A DNA stretch of 64,000 nucleotides from Natronomonas gomsonensis (GTDB lineage: Archaea > Halobacteriota > Halobacteria > Halobacteriales > Haloarculaceae): positions 2,604,001 through 2,668,000 of the forward strand of contig NZ_CP101323.1 of assembly GCF_024300825.1 (NCBI RefSeq). Direction: 5' to 3'. The translations under genes and the position numbers were made by a program. This document shows positions 15,277-23,842 of the stretch, piece after piece; position 1 is the stretch's first letter, and the number at the start of each line of letters is the position of its first letter. Under the pieces are notes generated by a model that worked only from the letters and a program-made list of their open reading frames with translations, had not been told where the DNA came from and did not search any database.

Positions 15277-16932
15277 TCACTCGTCTTCCTTCAGCGCCTC
15301 GCGGTCCGTCTTTCCGATGTCCGTCAGCGGCACGCTGTCGAGGAACTCCACTTCTTTCGGCATCGCCTGGCGGGGGACCCGTCCGTCCAGATACGCCCGA
15401 AGGTCCTCGGCATCGATGTCGGCGCCGTTTTCGCGCTCGACGAATATCTTCACGCGCTCGCTGCCCGGTCGCTCGGGGTCTGGAACGCCGATGGTGGCGG
15501 GTCGGCGGACGCCGTCCATCCCGAACAGCACCTCGTCGACCTCCTCGGCGTACACCTTCAGCCCCGAGACGTTTATCATGTTTTTCACGCGGTCGACGAC
15601 GTAGAACCGCCCGCGTTCGTCGATTTTCACCACGTCGCCGGTCGCGACGAAGCCGTCGTCGTCGAAGGGGTCCTCCGCGTTGAGATACCCTTTCATGCGC
15701 TGGGGGCCGGACAGACACATCTCCGCCTCCCGCTCGTCGGCGACGGCCTCCGCAATCGGGATTTCCTCGCCGCTATCGATGTCCAGCAGTTTCACTTCGG
15801 TGTCGGGAACGGGGACGCCGACGGTCGGTTGCTCGAAGCCCTCACAGTCGTCGTCGGTGCCCATCAGCGCCTCCTGAATCCCGGCGACGTTGAAATGCGT
15901 TATCGGCGACAGCTCCGAGAGGCCATAGCCCTGTGAGAGGCCCGTCGAGCGCTCGCCGAAGCGCTCTTTCGTCTCGGAGGCCAGCGGCGCCGACCCCGCG
16001 ATACCGATGACGTCGTGTTCGAGTTCCTCCTCGGCGATTTCCATGAACTGTGTCGGCACGCCGAACATCACGATGGGGTCGTGTTCGGCGACGTGGCGCC
16101 GCATCAACTCGGTGTCGCGGGCGTCGGGAACGACCAACAGGTCCAATCCCAACGCCACGAGCATGTTGCCGATGGAGTAACCGTAGGAGTGATACATCGG
16201 CAACGAAAGCACTGCCGACTCCCGGCCGCGCATCAGGTCGGGGAGCCGCGATTGGGCGGCGATGGTCTGGAGGGCGTTGGCGACGAGGTTGCGGTGGGTG
16301 AGCAGACACCCCTTCGGGAGCCCCGTCGTCCCGCCCGTGAACAGTACCGTGTGGGTGTCATCCGGGTCGATGTCGACGGGGTCGGGGTCGCCGTCGCTTC
16401 CCTCGATGACGGCCGGCAGCCACTCGATTCCCGCCTCTGGGTCGTGGTCCGGCGGGTCCGCCGAGTAGTCCTCGAGGTCGGTGAGGATGAGGTGTTCGAC
16501 CGCGGCGGCCTCACGGAGTCGCTCCAGCAGTTCGCGGTGTTCGTCGTGGCCGATGAGCACCTCGGGGTCGCTCTGTTCGAGGCGGTAGACGAGGTCCTCG
16601 TCGGCGTCGAGGAAGTCGTTGGGAACGTGGACGCCGCCCGCCCGCGAGATGGCATGCGTCGCAAGCACGAACTGCGCCGAGGTGGGCAGCACCGTCGCCA
16701 CCCGCGCACCTTTCTCGACGCCGCGGTCCTGAAGCGCGGCCGCGAGGGCGTCGGCGTCCTCGCGTAACTCCGCGTAGGTGACGGTCCGTCCGGACTGGAC
16801 GACGCCCTGTTCGGGGTAGTCCTCGGCGGCGTCGTAGAGGAACCGATGCAGCGGGTGGTCGGGGTACGGTTCCAGCGACTCCTCGATGCCGAAATCCTCG
16901 TATTCGCTGAACCACGGCGGCCGTTCGGTCAT
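15277..16932 (-). CDS. AMP-forming acyl-CoA ligase
   Basis: A 551-residue member of the ANL superfamily. Core motifs are VLFTGGTTGLPKGCLLTH (A3 loop), QGYGLSELSP (A5), GFVATGDVVKIDERGRFY (A7) and RVKNMINVSGLKVYAEEVDE (A8). The catalytic A10 lysine is in VPLTDIGKTDREAL at the C-terminus. It adenylates a carboxylate and forms the CoA thioester; the chain length is not predictable. Start ATG 16932 (MTERPPW) is preferred over upstream ATG 16959. Neighbouring SCP-2 and acyl-CoA dehydrogenase genes suggest a fatty-acid or branched-acid degradation island. Confidence 0.92.
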   Translation of the reverse strand: MTERPPWFSEYEDFGIEESLEPYPDHPLHRFLYDAAEDYPEQGVVQSGRTVTYAELREDADALAAALQDRGVEKGARVATVLPTSAQFVLATHAISRAGGVHVPNDFLDADEDLVYRLEQSDPEVLIGHDEHRELLERLREAAAVEHLILTDLEDYSADPPDHDPEAGIEWLPAVIEGSDGDPDPVDIDPDDTHTVLFTGGTTGLPKGCLLTHRNLVANALQTIAAQSRLPDLMRGRESAVLSLPMYHSYGYSIGNMLVALGLDLLVVPDARDTELMRRHVAEHDPIVMFGVPTQFMEIAEEELEHDVIGIAGSAPLASETKERFGERSTGLSQGYGLSELSPITHFNVAGIQEALMGTDDDCEGFEQPTVGVPVPDTEVKLLDIDSGEEIPIAEAVADEREAEMCLSGPQRMKGYLNAEDPFDDDGFVATGDVVKIDERGRFYVVDRVKNMINVSGLKVYAEEVDEVLFGMDGVRRPATIGVPDPERPGSERVKIFVERENGADIDAEDLRAYLDGRVPRQAMPKEVEFLDSVPLTDIGKTDREALKEDE

Positions 16933-17109
16933 ATGCGGAACTTCTCCCACGCCGGCCAAACGCTGTGCGCTCGTATGCGAGGCCGTTTATCCAGTCCCCC
17001 GTGAGGAACGTCGACGGCGTTTGACCGACCGTTCGGTGGGGTCCGGCCGCGCTCTACAGCGGTGCTGTTCGACCCACGAACAGCATTGTTCCGACAGTTT
17101 AATACTAGA

Positions 17110-17123
17110 ATTTTTATAAAAAT
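17110..17123. promoter_or_regulatory. AT-rich palindromic TATA element
   Basis: ATTTTTATAAAAAT is a perfect 14-nt palindrome inside an AT-rich patch (about 17095-17160) of a GC-rich genome. It can serve as a TATA box in either direction: rightward for the pseudogene beginning at 17169, or leftward. The ligase gene starts 180 nt away, so the rightward assignment is better. Confidence 0.45.
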
Positions 17124-17168
17124 ATTGTAGTGTGTGATAAGGTAGCATAACATCTATGAGTTACAGAA

Positions 17169-17519
17169 ATGCCTGACGAAAGGGAACTTACGGAGGGGGA
17201 TGCCGGTGAACGAGATGGAATGGGTGCACACTCGACGCCGTATCGTCTCCGGATGCTCTCTTTCGAGCGCTCGGCAATCCGAAGCGTCGACGGGTGTTGG
17301 GGTATCTATTCGGACGGGGGGAAGCCACGTTCGAGGAGTTGGTTGACGTCCTCGTCGGGTGGGTCGCTTCCGAGGGGGTAGTCGTCGGGCCGGACGAGCG
17401 GCGCCGACGACCGACAGAAGTGTGCGCTCGTCGCCGAACAGCGCGGACCGGGCGAGTTCTACGGCACGTGGACCTACGACCCCTCGCTCGTCGACAGCGC
17501 GTTCGAAGCGGTTTCCTGA
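17169..17519 (+). pseudogene. DUF7344-type HTH gene, multiply frameshifted
   Basis: Three frames together spell a haloarchaeal DUF7344-like winged-helix protein. Frame one gives MPDERELTEGDAGERDG from ATG 17169. A second frame gives DALFRALGNPKRRRVLGYLF and then TFEELVDVLVGWVASEG, the characteristic family block (codons in phase with 17267). A third gives GADDRQKCALVAEQRGPGEF followed by SLVDSAFEAVS to the TGA at 17517. At least two frameshifts, and probably an internal deletion of the usual middle helix, are needed. Intact members are small DNA-binding proteins. It ends 11 nt before the stop of the convergent Bat-type regulator. Confidence 0.65.
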
Positions 17520-17530
17520 AAAACGAACCG

Positions 17531-18181
17531 CTACGGTGCGATGGCGGCCATCACCTTCGCCTCTATCTTCCGGAGGTGTTCGCCCACCGTCCCGTCAGAG
17601 CGGTCGAGGTGGTCGGCGATGTCTTGGTGGGTCGCCTCTCGCGGCACGCGGTAGTAGCCCACCTCCAAGGCCGCCTGCAGCGTCTCCTGTTGCCGCGGCG
17701 TCAGCATCGAGAACAGTCGTTCCTCCTCGGGAACGTAGTCGCTTATCTGTTCGAGATTGAGGCCGAGACCGTCGGGGACTTTCGGGATGACCTCCCGAAT
17801 CACGTCCTCCTCGCCGACGATGTGGGCGCGCAACCCGCCGTCGGCGGTGTACTCCAGCGGCATATCGAGGATGAGTTCGTACTCCCGAAACAGGCTGAGG
17901 AGGTCGACGACGGTGTCGTTCGGGACGAAGTGGGCGTAAATCGTGACGTGGTCTTCGCCCTCGGAAATCTGGTATTCGAGGATTTCGGGGGACTCGGAGG
18001 CGATTTCGCGCATTCGCTCGACATCACCGGAGAGTTGAAACAGCGTGATAGCGGTGTCGTCGTCCAGCAGGCTGATGTTGTGGAGCAACTCGCGTGTGAT
18101 ATTTGGCTCCGCCGCCAGCGTCTCGTCGACCGGGTGTAACCCGCCCTCCCGAGGGATGATGACCGTCCGAACGTAGCGCAT
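17531..18181 (-). CDS. Bat-type (HTH-10) transcription regulator
   Basis: A 216-residue regulator of the haloarchaeal bacterio-opsin-activator type. The N-terminal 150 residues form the Bat-like sensory region. The C-terminus carries HTH-10: LTPRQQETLQAALEVGYYRV followed by THQDIADHLDRSDGTVGEHLRK, matching the family's LTxxQ and GTxxEHLR signatures. The start is ATG 18181. A TATA element on the minus strand at 18206-18213 would put the transcription start almost at the ATG, a leaderless message. It is divergent from the SCP-2/acyl-CoA dehydrogenase pair, which makes those genes likely targets. Confidence 0.88.
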   Translation of the reverse strand: MRYVRTVIIPREGGLHPVDETLAAEPNITRELLHNISLLDDDTAITLFQLSGDVERMREIASESPEILEYQISEGEDHVTIYAHFVPNDTVVDLLSLFREYELILDMPLEYTADGGLRAHIVGEEDVIREVIPKVPDGLGLNLEQISDYVPEEERLFSMLTPRQQETLQAALEVGYYRVPREATHQDIADHLDRSDGTVGEHLRKIEAKVMAAIAP

Positions 18182-18194
18182 TGTACCTTTCAAT

Positions 18195-18270
18195 GGTAAC
18201 TCATGGATATAAACGCTTGGCAACGGCCCTCATCGGTAACGAATGAAGCGAACGGCGTCGTGATATAAAG
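18195..18270. promoter_or_regulatory. Divergent promoter: two TATA boxes, direct repeat
   Basis: The 171-nt interval between the Bat-type regulator and the SCP-2 gene holds GATATAAAC at 18206-18214 (read leftward for the regulator) and GATATAAAG at 18262-18270 (read rightward for SCP-2, leader about 60 nt). GGTAAC occurs at 18195-18200 and again at 18235-18240, exactly 40 nt apart (near four helical turns). The repeats could be binding sites for the regulator itself. Confidence 0.45.
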
Positions 18271-18352
18271 ACCCACCCATGGGAGGAACAATCCACAGGG
18301 ACGAACGGCCGAACCGATTCGGTACACGGGGCGTCCGCCCCGAACTCCGACC

Positions 18353-18910
18353 ATGAGTGAACTCACAGACCGCATCGAAGCATCGCTCGAAAAGTCCGCC
18401 GACGAACTGGAAGCCGACCTCCCCGACCTGCTGGCTGACCTCGACGGACAAACCCGCGAGTTCGTCCAGGAGAACCCCGGCCTCTTCGGCCGTCTCGTCG
18501 GCCGCATGGACGAGATGGAAGTCGCGCCGTTCGTCGAGGAAAACCCCGAGACGGCCGACGGCTTCCAGAACTTCCTGTGGACCGGCATGGAGGTCATCGT
18601 CGAGAACAGTCCCGAGGTCCAAGAGCAAATCGGCCAGGACATCACGGTCACCTTCGAGGCGACCGACTGCCCGATGGACGGCCACATGCAGGTCGACGGC
18701 ACCGAGAAGACGCTCACCGGCGGTGCCGGCACCTTGGAGGACCCGACGCTGAAAATCAGCGGCCCCGCCGACAACCTCGTCGGCCTCATCACCGGTGCCA
18801 TCGACCCCGTTCAGGGGTTCATGAGCCAGCAGTACGAGATGGACGGTCCCGTCGCGACGGGGACCCAACTCGCCCCCATCATGGGGAGCCTCTCGGAGAG
18901 TTTCGAGTAA
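18353..18910 (+). CDS. SCP-2 sterol-transfer family protein
   Basis: A 185-residue acidic protein. Its C-terminal 100 residues have the SCP-2 pattern: VTFEATDCPMDGHMQVDG, then LEDPTLKISGPADNLVGLIT and a final GAIDPVQGFMSQQYEMDG helix-strand. The N-terminal 80 residues are helical and unique. The stop is followed 1 nt later by the acyl-CoA dehydrogenase start, so the two form an operon. It likely binds acyl chains and may deliver substrate to that enzyme (inference). It is only distantly similar to the SCP-2 protein at 14745. Confidence 0.8.
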   Translation: MSELTDRIEASLEKSADELEADLPDLLADLDGQTREFVQENPGLFGRLVGRMDEMEVAPFVEENPETADGFQNFLWTGMEVIVENSPEVQEQIGQDITVTFEATDCPMDGHMQVDGTEKTLTGGAGTLEDPTLKISGPADNLVGLITGAIDPVQGFMSQQYEMDGPVATGTQLAPIMGSLSESFE

Positions 18911-18911
18911 G

Positions 18912-20114
18912 ATGTACTACGACGACGACGGTGGAGAGTTCCGCGAGAACCTTCGGGCCCACCTCGAAGAGCACATCGAACCCATCGTCGACGAGGCCGA
19001 CCGCGAGCCGCTGACCCGCGAGGAGTTCCTCGAATACACCGGCGTCCTTCGGGAACTCGACATCGGCTTCGAACCCGGCGTCGCCGAGGAGTACTTCGGT
19101 AACCTCGAACGGTTCACCATCGTCTCCGAGGAAGTCTCCCGGGTGTGGCCCAGCCTCAACGTCGCGTTGCAGATGTCGTTCCCGTCGGTGTTCGTCCAAC
19201 ACGCCGCCGACGTAACGCAGGACGCGATGTTGGACAAACTCCACGACGGCGAGTGTATCGGCTGTCTCGCCGTCACCGAACCCGAGGGCGGCAGCGACAC
19301 CGCCCGACCCAACACCGTCGCCTACAAGGACGGCGACGAGTACGTCCTCGAAGGGAAGAAACAGTGGGTCGGCAACGCGCCAATCGCCGACGTGGCCCTG
19401 GTCGTCGCCCACGACGACGAAGCCGACACACAGGACATGTTCCTCGTCGACCAAGCGAACTCGCCGTTCGAAACCGAGACGATGGACAAACTCGGCTGGA
19501 AGGGCGTCAACAACGGGAAGATGTACTTCGACGACGTGCGGATTCCCGAGGACAACCGCCTGTCAAACATCGTCGGCAACGCCCTGATGGACGGCGCCGA
19601 CATGCAGGAAATCGTCCCGTTCCCCGAATCGGTCTCACAACTGTTCTTCGAACAGAAGGCCCTCAACGCGACGTTCTCGTTCATGCGGACGGGAATGTCG
19701 TTCATGGCCGTCGGCATCATGCAGGCGGCCTTCGAGGAGGCCCTCGAATACGCAGAGGAACGCGAGACGTTCGGCGACCCCATCGGGTCGACCCAACTCG
19801 TCCAGGAGAAACTGTACGAGATTCTGCGGGACCTCGAAACGTCGCGGCACCTCTCGCGGCACGCGCTTGAACTGCTCAAACGAGGCGACGACCGCGCCCG
19901 CCTCATCTCCTCGCTGGCGAAAGCCTACACCGCCGAACGCTCCGTCGACGCCACCTACAACGCCCTGCAAATCCACGGCGGCGAGGGGCTAAAAACCGAG
20001 AACCGACTCGAACGCTACTACCGGGACGCCAGCGTCATGACCATCCCTGACGGCACCACCGAGATTCAGAAACTCATCGTCGGCAAGGAGCTGACGGGGA
20101 TGAGTGCTTACTAA
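18912..20114 (+). CDS. Acyl-CoA dehydrogenase
   Basis: A 400-residue acyl-CoA dehydrogenase. Visible features are CLAVTEPEGGSDTARPNT (flavin and substrate contact), KKQWVGNAPIADVALVVA, a middle helix region and the C-terminal QIHGGEGLKTENRLERYYRD, with the MTIPDGTTEIQKLIVGKEL tail typical of the family. It transfers electrons to ETF. It is coupled to the SCP-2 gene 1 nt upstream and faces the Bat-type regulator. Downstream, 20115-20279 contains only hairpins. Confidence 0.92.
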   Translation: MYYDDDGGEFRENLRAHLEEHIEPIVDEADREPLTREEFLEYTGVLRELDIGFEPGVAEEYFGNLERFTIVSEEVSRVWPSLNVALQMSFPSVFVQHAADVTQDAMLDKLHDGECIGCLAVTEPEGGSDTARPNTVAYKDGDEYVLEGKKQWVGNAPIADVALVVAHDDEADTQDMFLVDQANSPFETETMDKLGWKGVNNGKMYFDDVRIPEDNRLSNIVGNALMDGADMQEIVPFPESVSQLFFEQKALNATFSFMRTGMSFMAVGIMQAAFEEALEYAEERETFGDPIGSTQLVQEKLYEILRDLETSRHLSRHALELLKRGDDRARLISSLAKAYTAERSVDATYNALQIHGGEGLKTENRLERYYRDASVMTIPDGTTEIQKLIVGKELTGMSAY

Positions 20115-20144
20115 CACCCACTTTTTACTCCCTCGGGTGTCCTT

Positions 20145-20253
20145 GCGCGCCTTCGGCGCGCTGCGGGCACCACTCGGTCGCAAAAACGTGGGGAAAAACG
20201 ACCCGACGCCTCGCTACGCTCGGCGTCGGTGGAACCGCTCGCGCCTTCGGCGC
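20145..20253. repeat. Hairpin cluster in convergent intergenic region
   Basis: Three short palindromes lie between the convergent acyl-CoA dehydrogenase and UspA genes: GCGCGCCTTCGGCGCGC at 20145-20161 (7-bp stem, TTC loop), CCGACGCC with its complement GGCGTCGG at 20203-20229, and GCGCCTTCGGCGC at 20241-20253. The first is identical to a 17-mer at 52701-52717. They may act in transcript ends or be remnants of a dispersed palindromic element. Confidence 0.6.
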
Positions 20254-20279
20254 TCGCGGATGCTTGTACTCGCTCTGCC

Positions 20280-20714
20280 CTACACCGACAGCACCGGCTG
20301 TGAGGCGTGAGCGAGGACGTACTCGGCGGCCTTCTCGATGACGGCCTCGGGGTCGCCCGTGACCGGTTCTCGGGGGATAACGACGAAATCGGCCTCCAGT
20401 GACTCCGTCACGTCGAGGATGACGCTGCCGGGGTGTTGAGAGAGCCGCGTCTGGGAGTAGCCGTACGCCGAGGAGTGGTCGACCGGGATGCCGTCGGCGA
20501 CCGCACGGACGCCGGCCATCACCTGCTCGCCGCGCTCGGCGATGGCGGCGGCCTCGACGCTGCCCTCCTCCATCGCCGCGGCGGCGTTCTCCCCGAGGAC
20601 GTACAGCGCGTGAACGACGGCGTCGTAGCGCTCGGCGATGGCGGTGGCGTATTCGACGGCCTCCATCGCCGCATCCGACCCGTCGACCGGAACGAGGACC
20701 GTTTCGACCTCCAT
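20280..20714 (-). CDS. Universal stress protein (UspA family)
   Basis: A 144-residue UspA-fold protein: VETVLVPVDGSDAAMEAVEY at the N-terminus with the typical VDGS loop, then a long central helix. The ATP-binding C-terminal motif is degenerate: where ATP-type members have G-x2-G-x9-G-[ST], this one has PREPVTGDPEAVIEKAAEYV. It therefore probably does not bind ATP. Two other UspA proteins occur in the window (22263 and 25735). The start is ATG 20714; there is no other gene in its transcription unit. Confidence 0.88.
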   Translation of the reverse strand: MEVETVLVPVDGSDAAMEAVEYATAIAERYDAVVHALYVLGENAAAAMEEGSVEAAAIAERGEQVMAGVRAVADGIPVDHSSAYGYSQTRLSQHPGSVILDVTESLEADFVVIPREPVTGDPEAVIEKAAEYVLAHASQPVLSV

Positions 20715-20831
20715 ACGCTACCCTCGTGAGGGGTGGTCAAAAAACCATCCGCGCTGGGGCCGTCTCGTGAGGGTGCTTCCTTCGGCGTTCGATACGTCTC
20801 GGCGAACGGAATATCGATACGCCCTACGAAC

Positions 20832-20866
20832 GATTTAAACTACGGTGAATAACTCGCATAATTAAG
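20832..20866 (+). promoter_or_regulatory. Promoter of lipoprotein gene at 20893
   Basis: Two AT elements precede the ATG: GATTTAAAC at 20832-20840 and CATAATTAAG around 20858-20867. The second predicts a transcription start at about 20890, a nearly leaderless mRNA; the first would give a leader of about 27 nt. The divergent UspA gene starts at 20714. Confidence 0.45.
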
Positions 20867-20892
20867 TTACGAGTTTGGCGACTTCCGCAAGT

Positions 20893-22218
20893 ATGAGACT
20901 GGGGAGGCGCGCCCTACTCGCCGCTTCGGGGTGTCTGGTTACCGGACTCGCTGGCTGCCTCGATGGAACGACGGACGCTTCGGAAAGCGGCTGTCTGACT
21001 CCGGTAAACCTTCCGACAATGACCGGACCAGACACGTGGCCGCAGTTCGCCGCGACGGCCACGAACGCGAATTTCGTTCCCGGTTCCGGCGTTCCAGCCG
21101 ACCCCTCGACCGTCGGGTGGCGTTCACCCGGAAGTGAGGCACTCCTTCCGCCCGTTATCGCCGAGGACCTCTACGTAGCGGATTCGGGTACGGGTTCGGT
21201 CTCCGCAGTCGCGGCCGACGACACCGTCCGCTGGCGCTACGACGAGTTCGACCGGACTCGATGGCCCGTCGCCGTTTCCGACGGCACCGTCGTCGCACTC
21301 ACGGAGAACGCCGACAGCCACGTTCTTCTTCAGGGAATAGACACCGAGGACGGGACAGTACGATGGGACATCGACACCACTGCCTCGTTTCGCGGGATTC
21401 TGTTACCGATAGCACCGACTGTCCGAGGGGGCATTGTTTATATCTGCACTAACACCGGCGTTCGGGCTGTCCAAATCGACGATGGAACCGCCGAGTGGCA
21501 CACGGAACTCGGCGCGCACGTCGTCGAAGGGCCGGACGGTTCCTCGTGGCGGACGCTGTGGGCGACTCCCGCCGTCACCGAGAACCACGTCTACACCTTC
21601 GACAGAAACGACACCTCGGGTGACACCAGAACGATACACGCACTCGACCACGGTGGAAACATCGCGTGGAAGCGCGAGATTCCGGTGCCGGACGACTGGC
21701 GGGTTCTCGGTCACGTCGTCGCCGGCGAGAGCAGATTGTTCGTCGTCGCCCACCGCGAAGATGTCCGACTGATGGGGCACAACGGGACGGACGCCGACGG
21801 GAAGTCTCCGAAGAGTCGACTGTTCGCACTCGACGCCGACACCGGCGACACCGCGTGGCGTACCGACTTCGAGGGTGCCGCGCCGACGCCGCCCGCGCTG
21901 GCTGGCGGAATCCTCTTCGTCACGTCTCGCCGTAACGACGGTAGCGGTCGACTCCTCGCTTACGATGTCGAATCACAGTGTGTGCGCTGGGAGTACGAGA
22001 GCGACCGCGGCGTCGTGGGGACGCCCGCAGTGCCACCAGAGGCCCTCTGTATCAGCGAGGGCGACCGACTCACTGCGCTCGATGTCCAAAAAGGGGAGCC
22101 TCGCTGGCATCTCGGTTTCGAGTCCTCTGTGTCCGCGCCTATCGTAGCCGGCGGGAGCGTGTACGTCGTGGACCGTGTGTACACGGACCAGCCGATGCGA
22201 GTCGTCCGCGTCGATTGA
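20893..22218 (+). CDS. PQQ-like beta-propeller lipoprotein
   Basis: A 441-residue exported lipoprotein. The N-terminus has an Arg pair and a hydrophobic stretch ending in the lipobox LAGC (MRLGRRALLAASGC, cysteine at about 24), consistent with Tat export and lipid anchoring. The body has repeated blades with the W-x(n)-TG/AG pattern: WPQFAATATNANFVPGSG, YVADSGTGSVSAV, LDADTGDTAWRTDF and ALDVQKGEPRWHLGF. These are PQQ-type (BamB/quinoprotein-like) repeats, usually binding or scaffold domains. It is one of three PQQ/FG-GAP-type propellers in the window, with 9362 and 45570. Confidence 0.82.
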   Translation: MRLGRRALLAASGCLVTGLAGCLDGTTDASESGCLTPVNLPTMTGPDTWPQFAATATNANFVPGSGVPADPSTVGWRSPGSEALLPPVIAEDLYVADSGTGSVSAVAADDTVRWRYDEFDRTRWPVAVSDGTVVALTENADSHVLLQGIDTEDGTVRWDIDTTASFRGILLPIAPTVRGGIVYICTNTGVRAVQIDDGTAEWHTELGAHVVEGPDGSSWRTLWATPAVTENHVYTFDRNDTSGDTRTIHALDHGGNIAWKREIPVPDDWRVLGHVVAGESRLFVVAHREDVRLMGHNGTDADGKSPKSRLFALDADTGDTAWRTDFEGAAPTPPALAGGILFVTSRRNDGSGRLLAYDVESQCVRWEYESDRGVVGTPAVPPEALCISEGDRLTALDVQKGEPRWHLGFESSVSAPIVAGGSVYVVDRVYTDQPMRVVRVD

Positions 22219-22262
22219 GTCCAGCCGCGTACTTTTATGCCGTCGCCCCGCCGAGACCGAGT

Positions 22263-22700
22263 ATGTTCGAGACGGTGGTCGTGGCGACCGACGGCTCCGA
22301 GAGCGTCTCGCGGGCGGTCCACTGTGCGCTCGACCTCGCATCGCGCTTCGATGCGACCGTCCACGCGCTGTACGTCATCGACGAGAGCCACGTCGAATCG
22401 CTGCCCGACCGGCTTCACGACGAGGTTCGCGAGGCTCTCGACGAACAGAGCCACGAGGCCCTCGACGCCGTCGTCGAGGCGAACACGGCACGCGGGGACG
22501 GCGTCGAGTTACAAACCGCCGTCAGGGCCGGCCCGCCGTCCAAGGAGATAATCGGCTACGCCGACGACGTCGACGCCGACGCGGTGGCGATGGGGACGCG
22601 CGGACGCCACGGGGAACACTCCTTTCTGCTCGGCAGCGTCGCCGAACGCGTCGTCCGAACGTGTTCGCGGCCGGTGTTGACCGTCCGACAACTGGAGTGA
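22263..22700 (+). CDS. Universal stress protein (UspA family)
   Basis: A 145-residue UspA protein with an intact ATP-binding loop: VVVATDGSESVSRAVHCALD at the N-terminus and GTRGRHGEHSFLLGSVAERV at the C-terminus (G-x2-G-x9-GS). It probably binds ATP, unlike the protein at 20280. The start is ATG 22263; the longer frame upstream runs through the preceding lipoprotein gene. It lies 44 nt after that gene, on the same strand. Confidence 0.9.
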   Translation: MFETVVVATDGSESVSRAVHCALDLASRFDATVHALYVIDESHVESLPDRLHDEVREALDEQSHEALDAVVEANTARGDGVELQTAVRAGPPSKEIIGYADDVDADAVAMGTRGRHGEHSFLLGSVAERVVRTCSRPVLTVRQLE

Positions 22701-22752
22701 CCGGCCGGCGGCAAGCGGTGGGATTATTCCCCGCGCCGCCCCTCCCGTCGGT

Positions 22753-23841
22753 ATGGACGACTATCTCATCGACGACGACAACATCCCGCTGGGCCGCCGC
22801 TCGGTCCTGCCCGGCGAGGGCTTCTTCACGCCGGATTCCTTCGACGAAGCCCAAGCCGAAAAGGAGGCCCGCGAGGCCCTCGCCGGCGCCGACCGGGTCG
22901 TCGTCGCCGACCCCGACGCCGACGGACTGGGCTGTGTCGCACTCCTCCGGGTGGCCTTCGGCGATGCTGCTCTCCTTCCCGCAGGCCCCCACGAAATCGC
23001 CGAGGCGCTGGAGTACGTCGCCGAATTCGGCGAACCCGACCTCGAAGTGTTCGTCTGTGACCTCTGTCCGGACTCCGAGAGCGACATCGAGGCGCTGCCG
23101 GCGGTCGCCGAACGCGCCACCTCGGTTCGGTGGTTCGACCACCACCAGTGGGACGACGACCTCGCGAGGTCCGTCGAGGAGTACGCCGCCTTGACCGTCG
23201 GCGACTCCGAGGAGGTGTGTACGACCGACGTGGCGCTTGCGGAACTCGACTACACCTTCGACGACCGCTACGCCGACCTCGCGGCGGTCACCCGCGACCA
23301 CGACCTCTGGCTCCGGGAGGACCCCCGAAGCGACGACCTCGCGGATTACGCGTACTGGTCCGACCCCGAGGAGTACATCGACACCGTCGTCGAACACGCC
23401 GCAGACCTCCCGGCGGAGGTGGAGTCGTTCCTCGAAGAACAGCGCGTCGAGAAGGAGGCGCTCATCGAGAAGGCCATCGAGCGGGCGGAGTTCGAGGCCA
23501 TCGGCGAGTGGACCGTCGGCGTCACCTACGGCCGCTGTTCACAGAACGAGGTCGCCGAAGCGATGCGCGAGGAGGGCGCCGACGCCTCGGTCATCGTCAA
23601 GCCCGCGGGGTCGGCGTCCATCCGCGGCACCGACTCCTTCGAGCGTTGTCACGAAGTTGCCGGGCAGGTCAACGGCGGCGGCCACCCGAAAGCGGCGGGC
23701 TGTAAACCCGATATCTACGACGACATGCTGGATTACGCCCACCACTGGACGACTCGGGGCGCTATCACGAAACAGGTCATCCTCGATGCGTTCCGGAACC
23801 TGCCCGAAGAAGACGAGGAAGGCGTCGAAACCGACCGCTAA
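22753..23841 (+). CDS. DHH-family phosphoesterase
   Basis: A 362-residue DHH/DHHA1 protein. DHH motifs: VVVADPDADGLGCVALLR (motif I), VFVCDLCPD (motif II), VRWFDHHQWDDD (motif III DHH) and the later TRDHDLWLRED. The C-terminal DHHA1 substrate domain ends in GGGHPKAAG. Family members hydrolyse short oligonucleotides, nanoRNA or cyclic dinucleotides, or act as RecJ-like nucleases; which one applies here is not certain. It is convergent with the DUF5807 gene, 1 nt away. Confidence 0.88.
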   Translation: MDDYLIDDDNIPLGRRSVLPGEGFFTPDSFDEAQAEKEAREALAGADRVVVADPDADGLGCVALLRVAFGDAALLPAGPHEIAEALEYVAEFGEPDLEVFVCDLCPDSESDIEALPAVAERATSVRWFDHHQWDDDLARSVEEYAALTVGDSEEVCTTDVALAELDYTFDDRYADLAAVTRDHDLWLREDPRSDDLADYAYWSDPEEYIDTVVEHAADLPAEVESFLEEQRVEKEALIEKAIERAEFEAIGEWTVGVTYGRCSQNEVAEAMREEGADASVIVKPAGSASIRGTDSFERCHEVAGQVNGGGHPKAAGCKPDIYDDMLDYAHHWTTRGAITKQVILDAFRNLPEEDEEGVETDR

Positions 23842-23842
23842 C

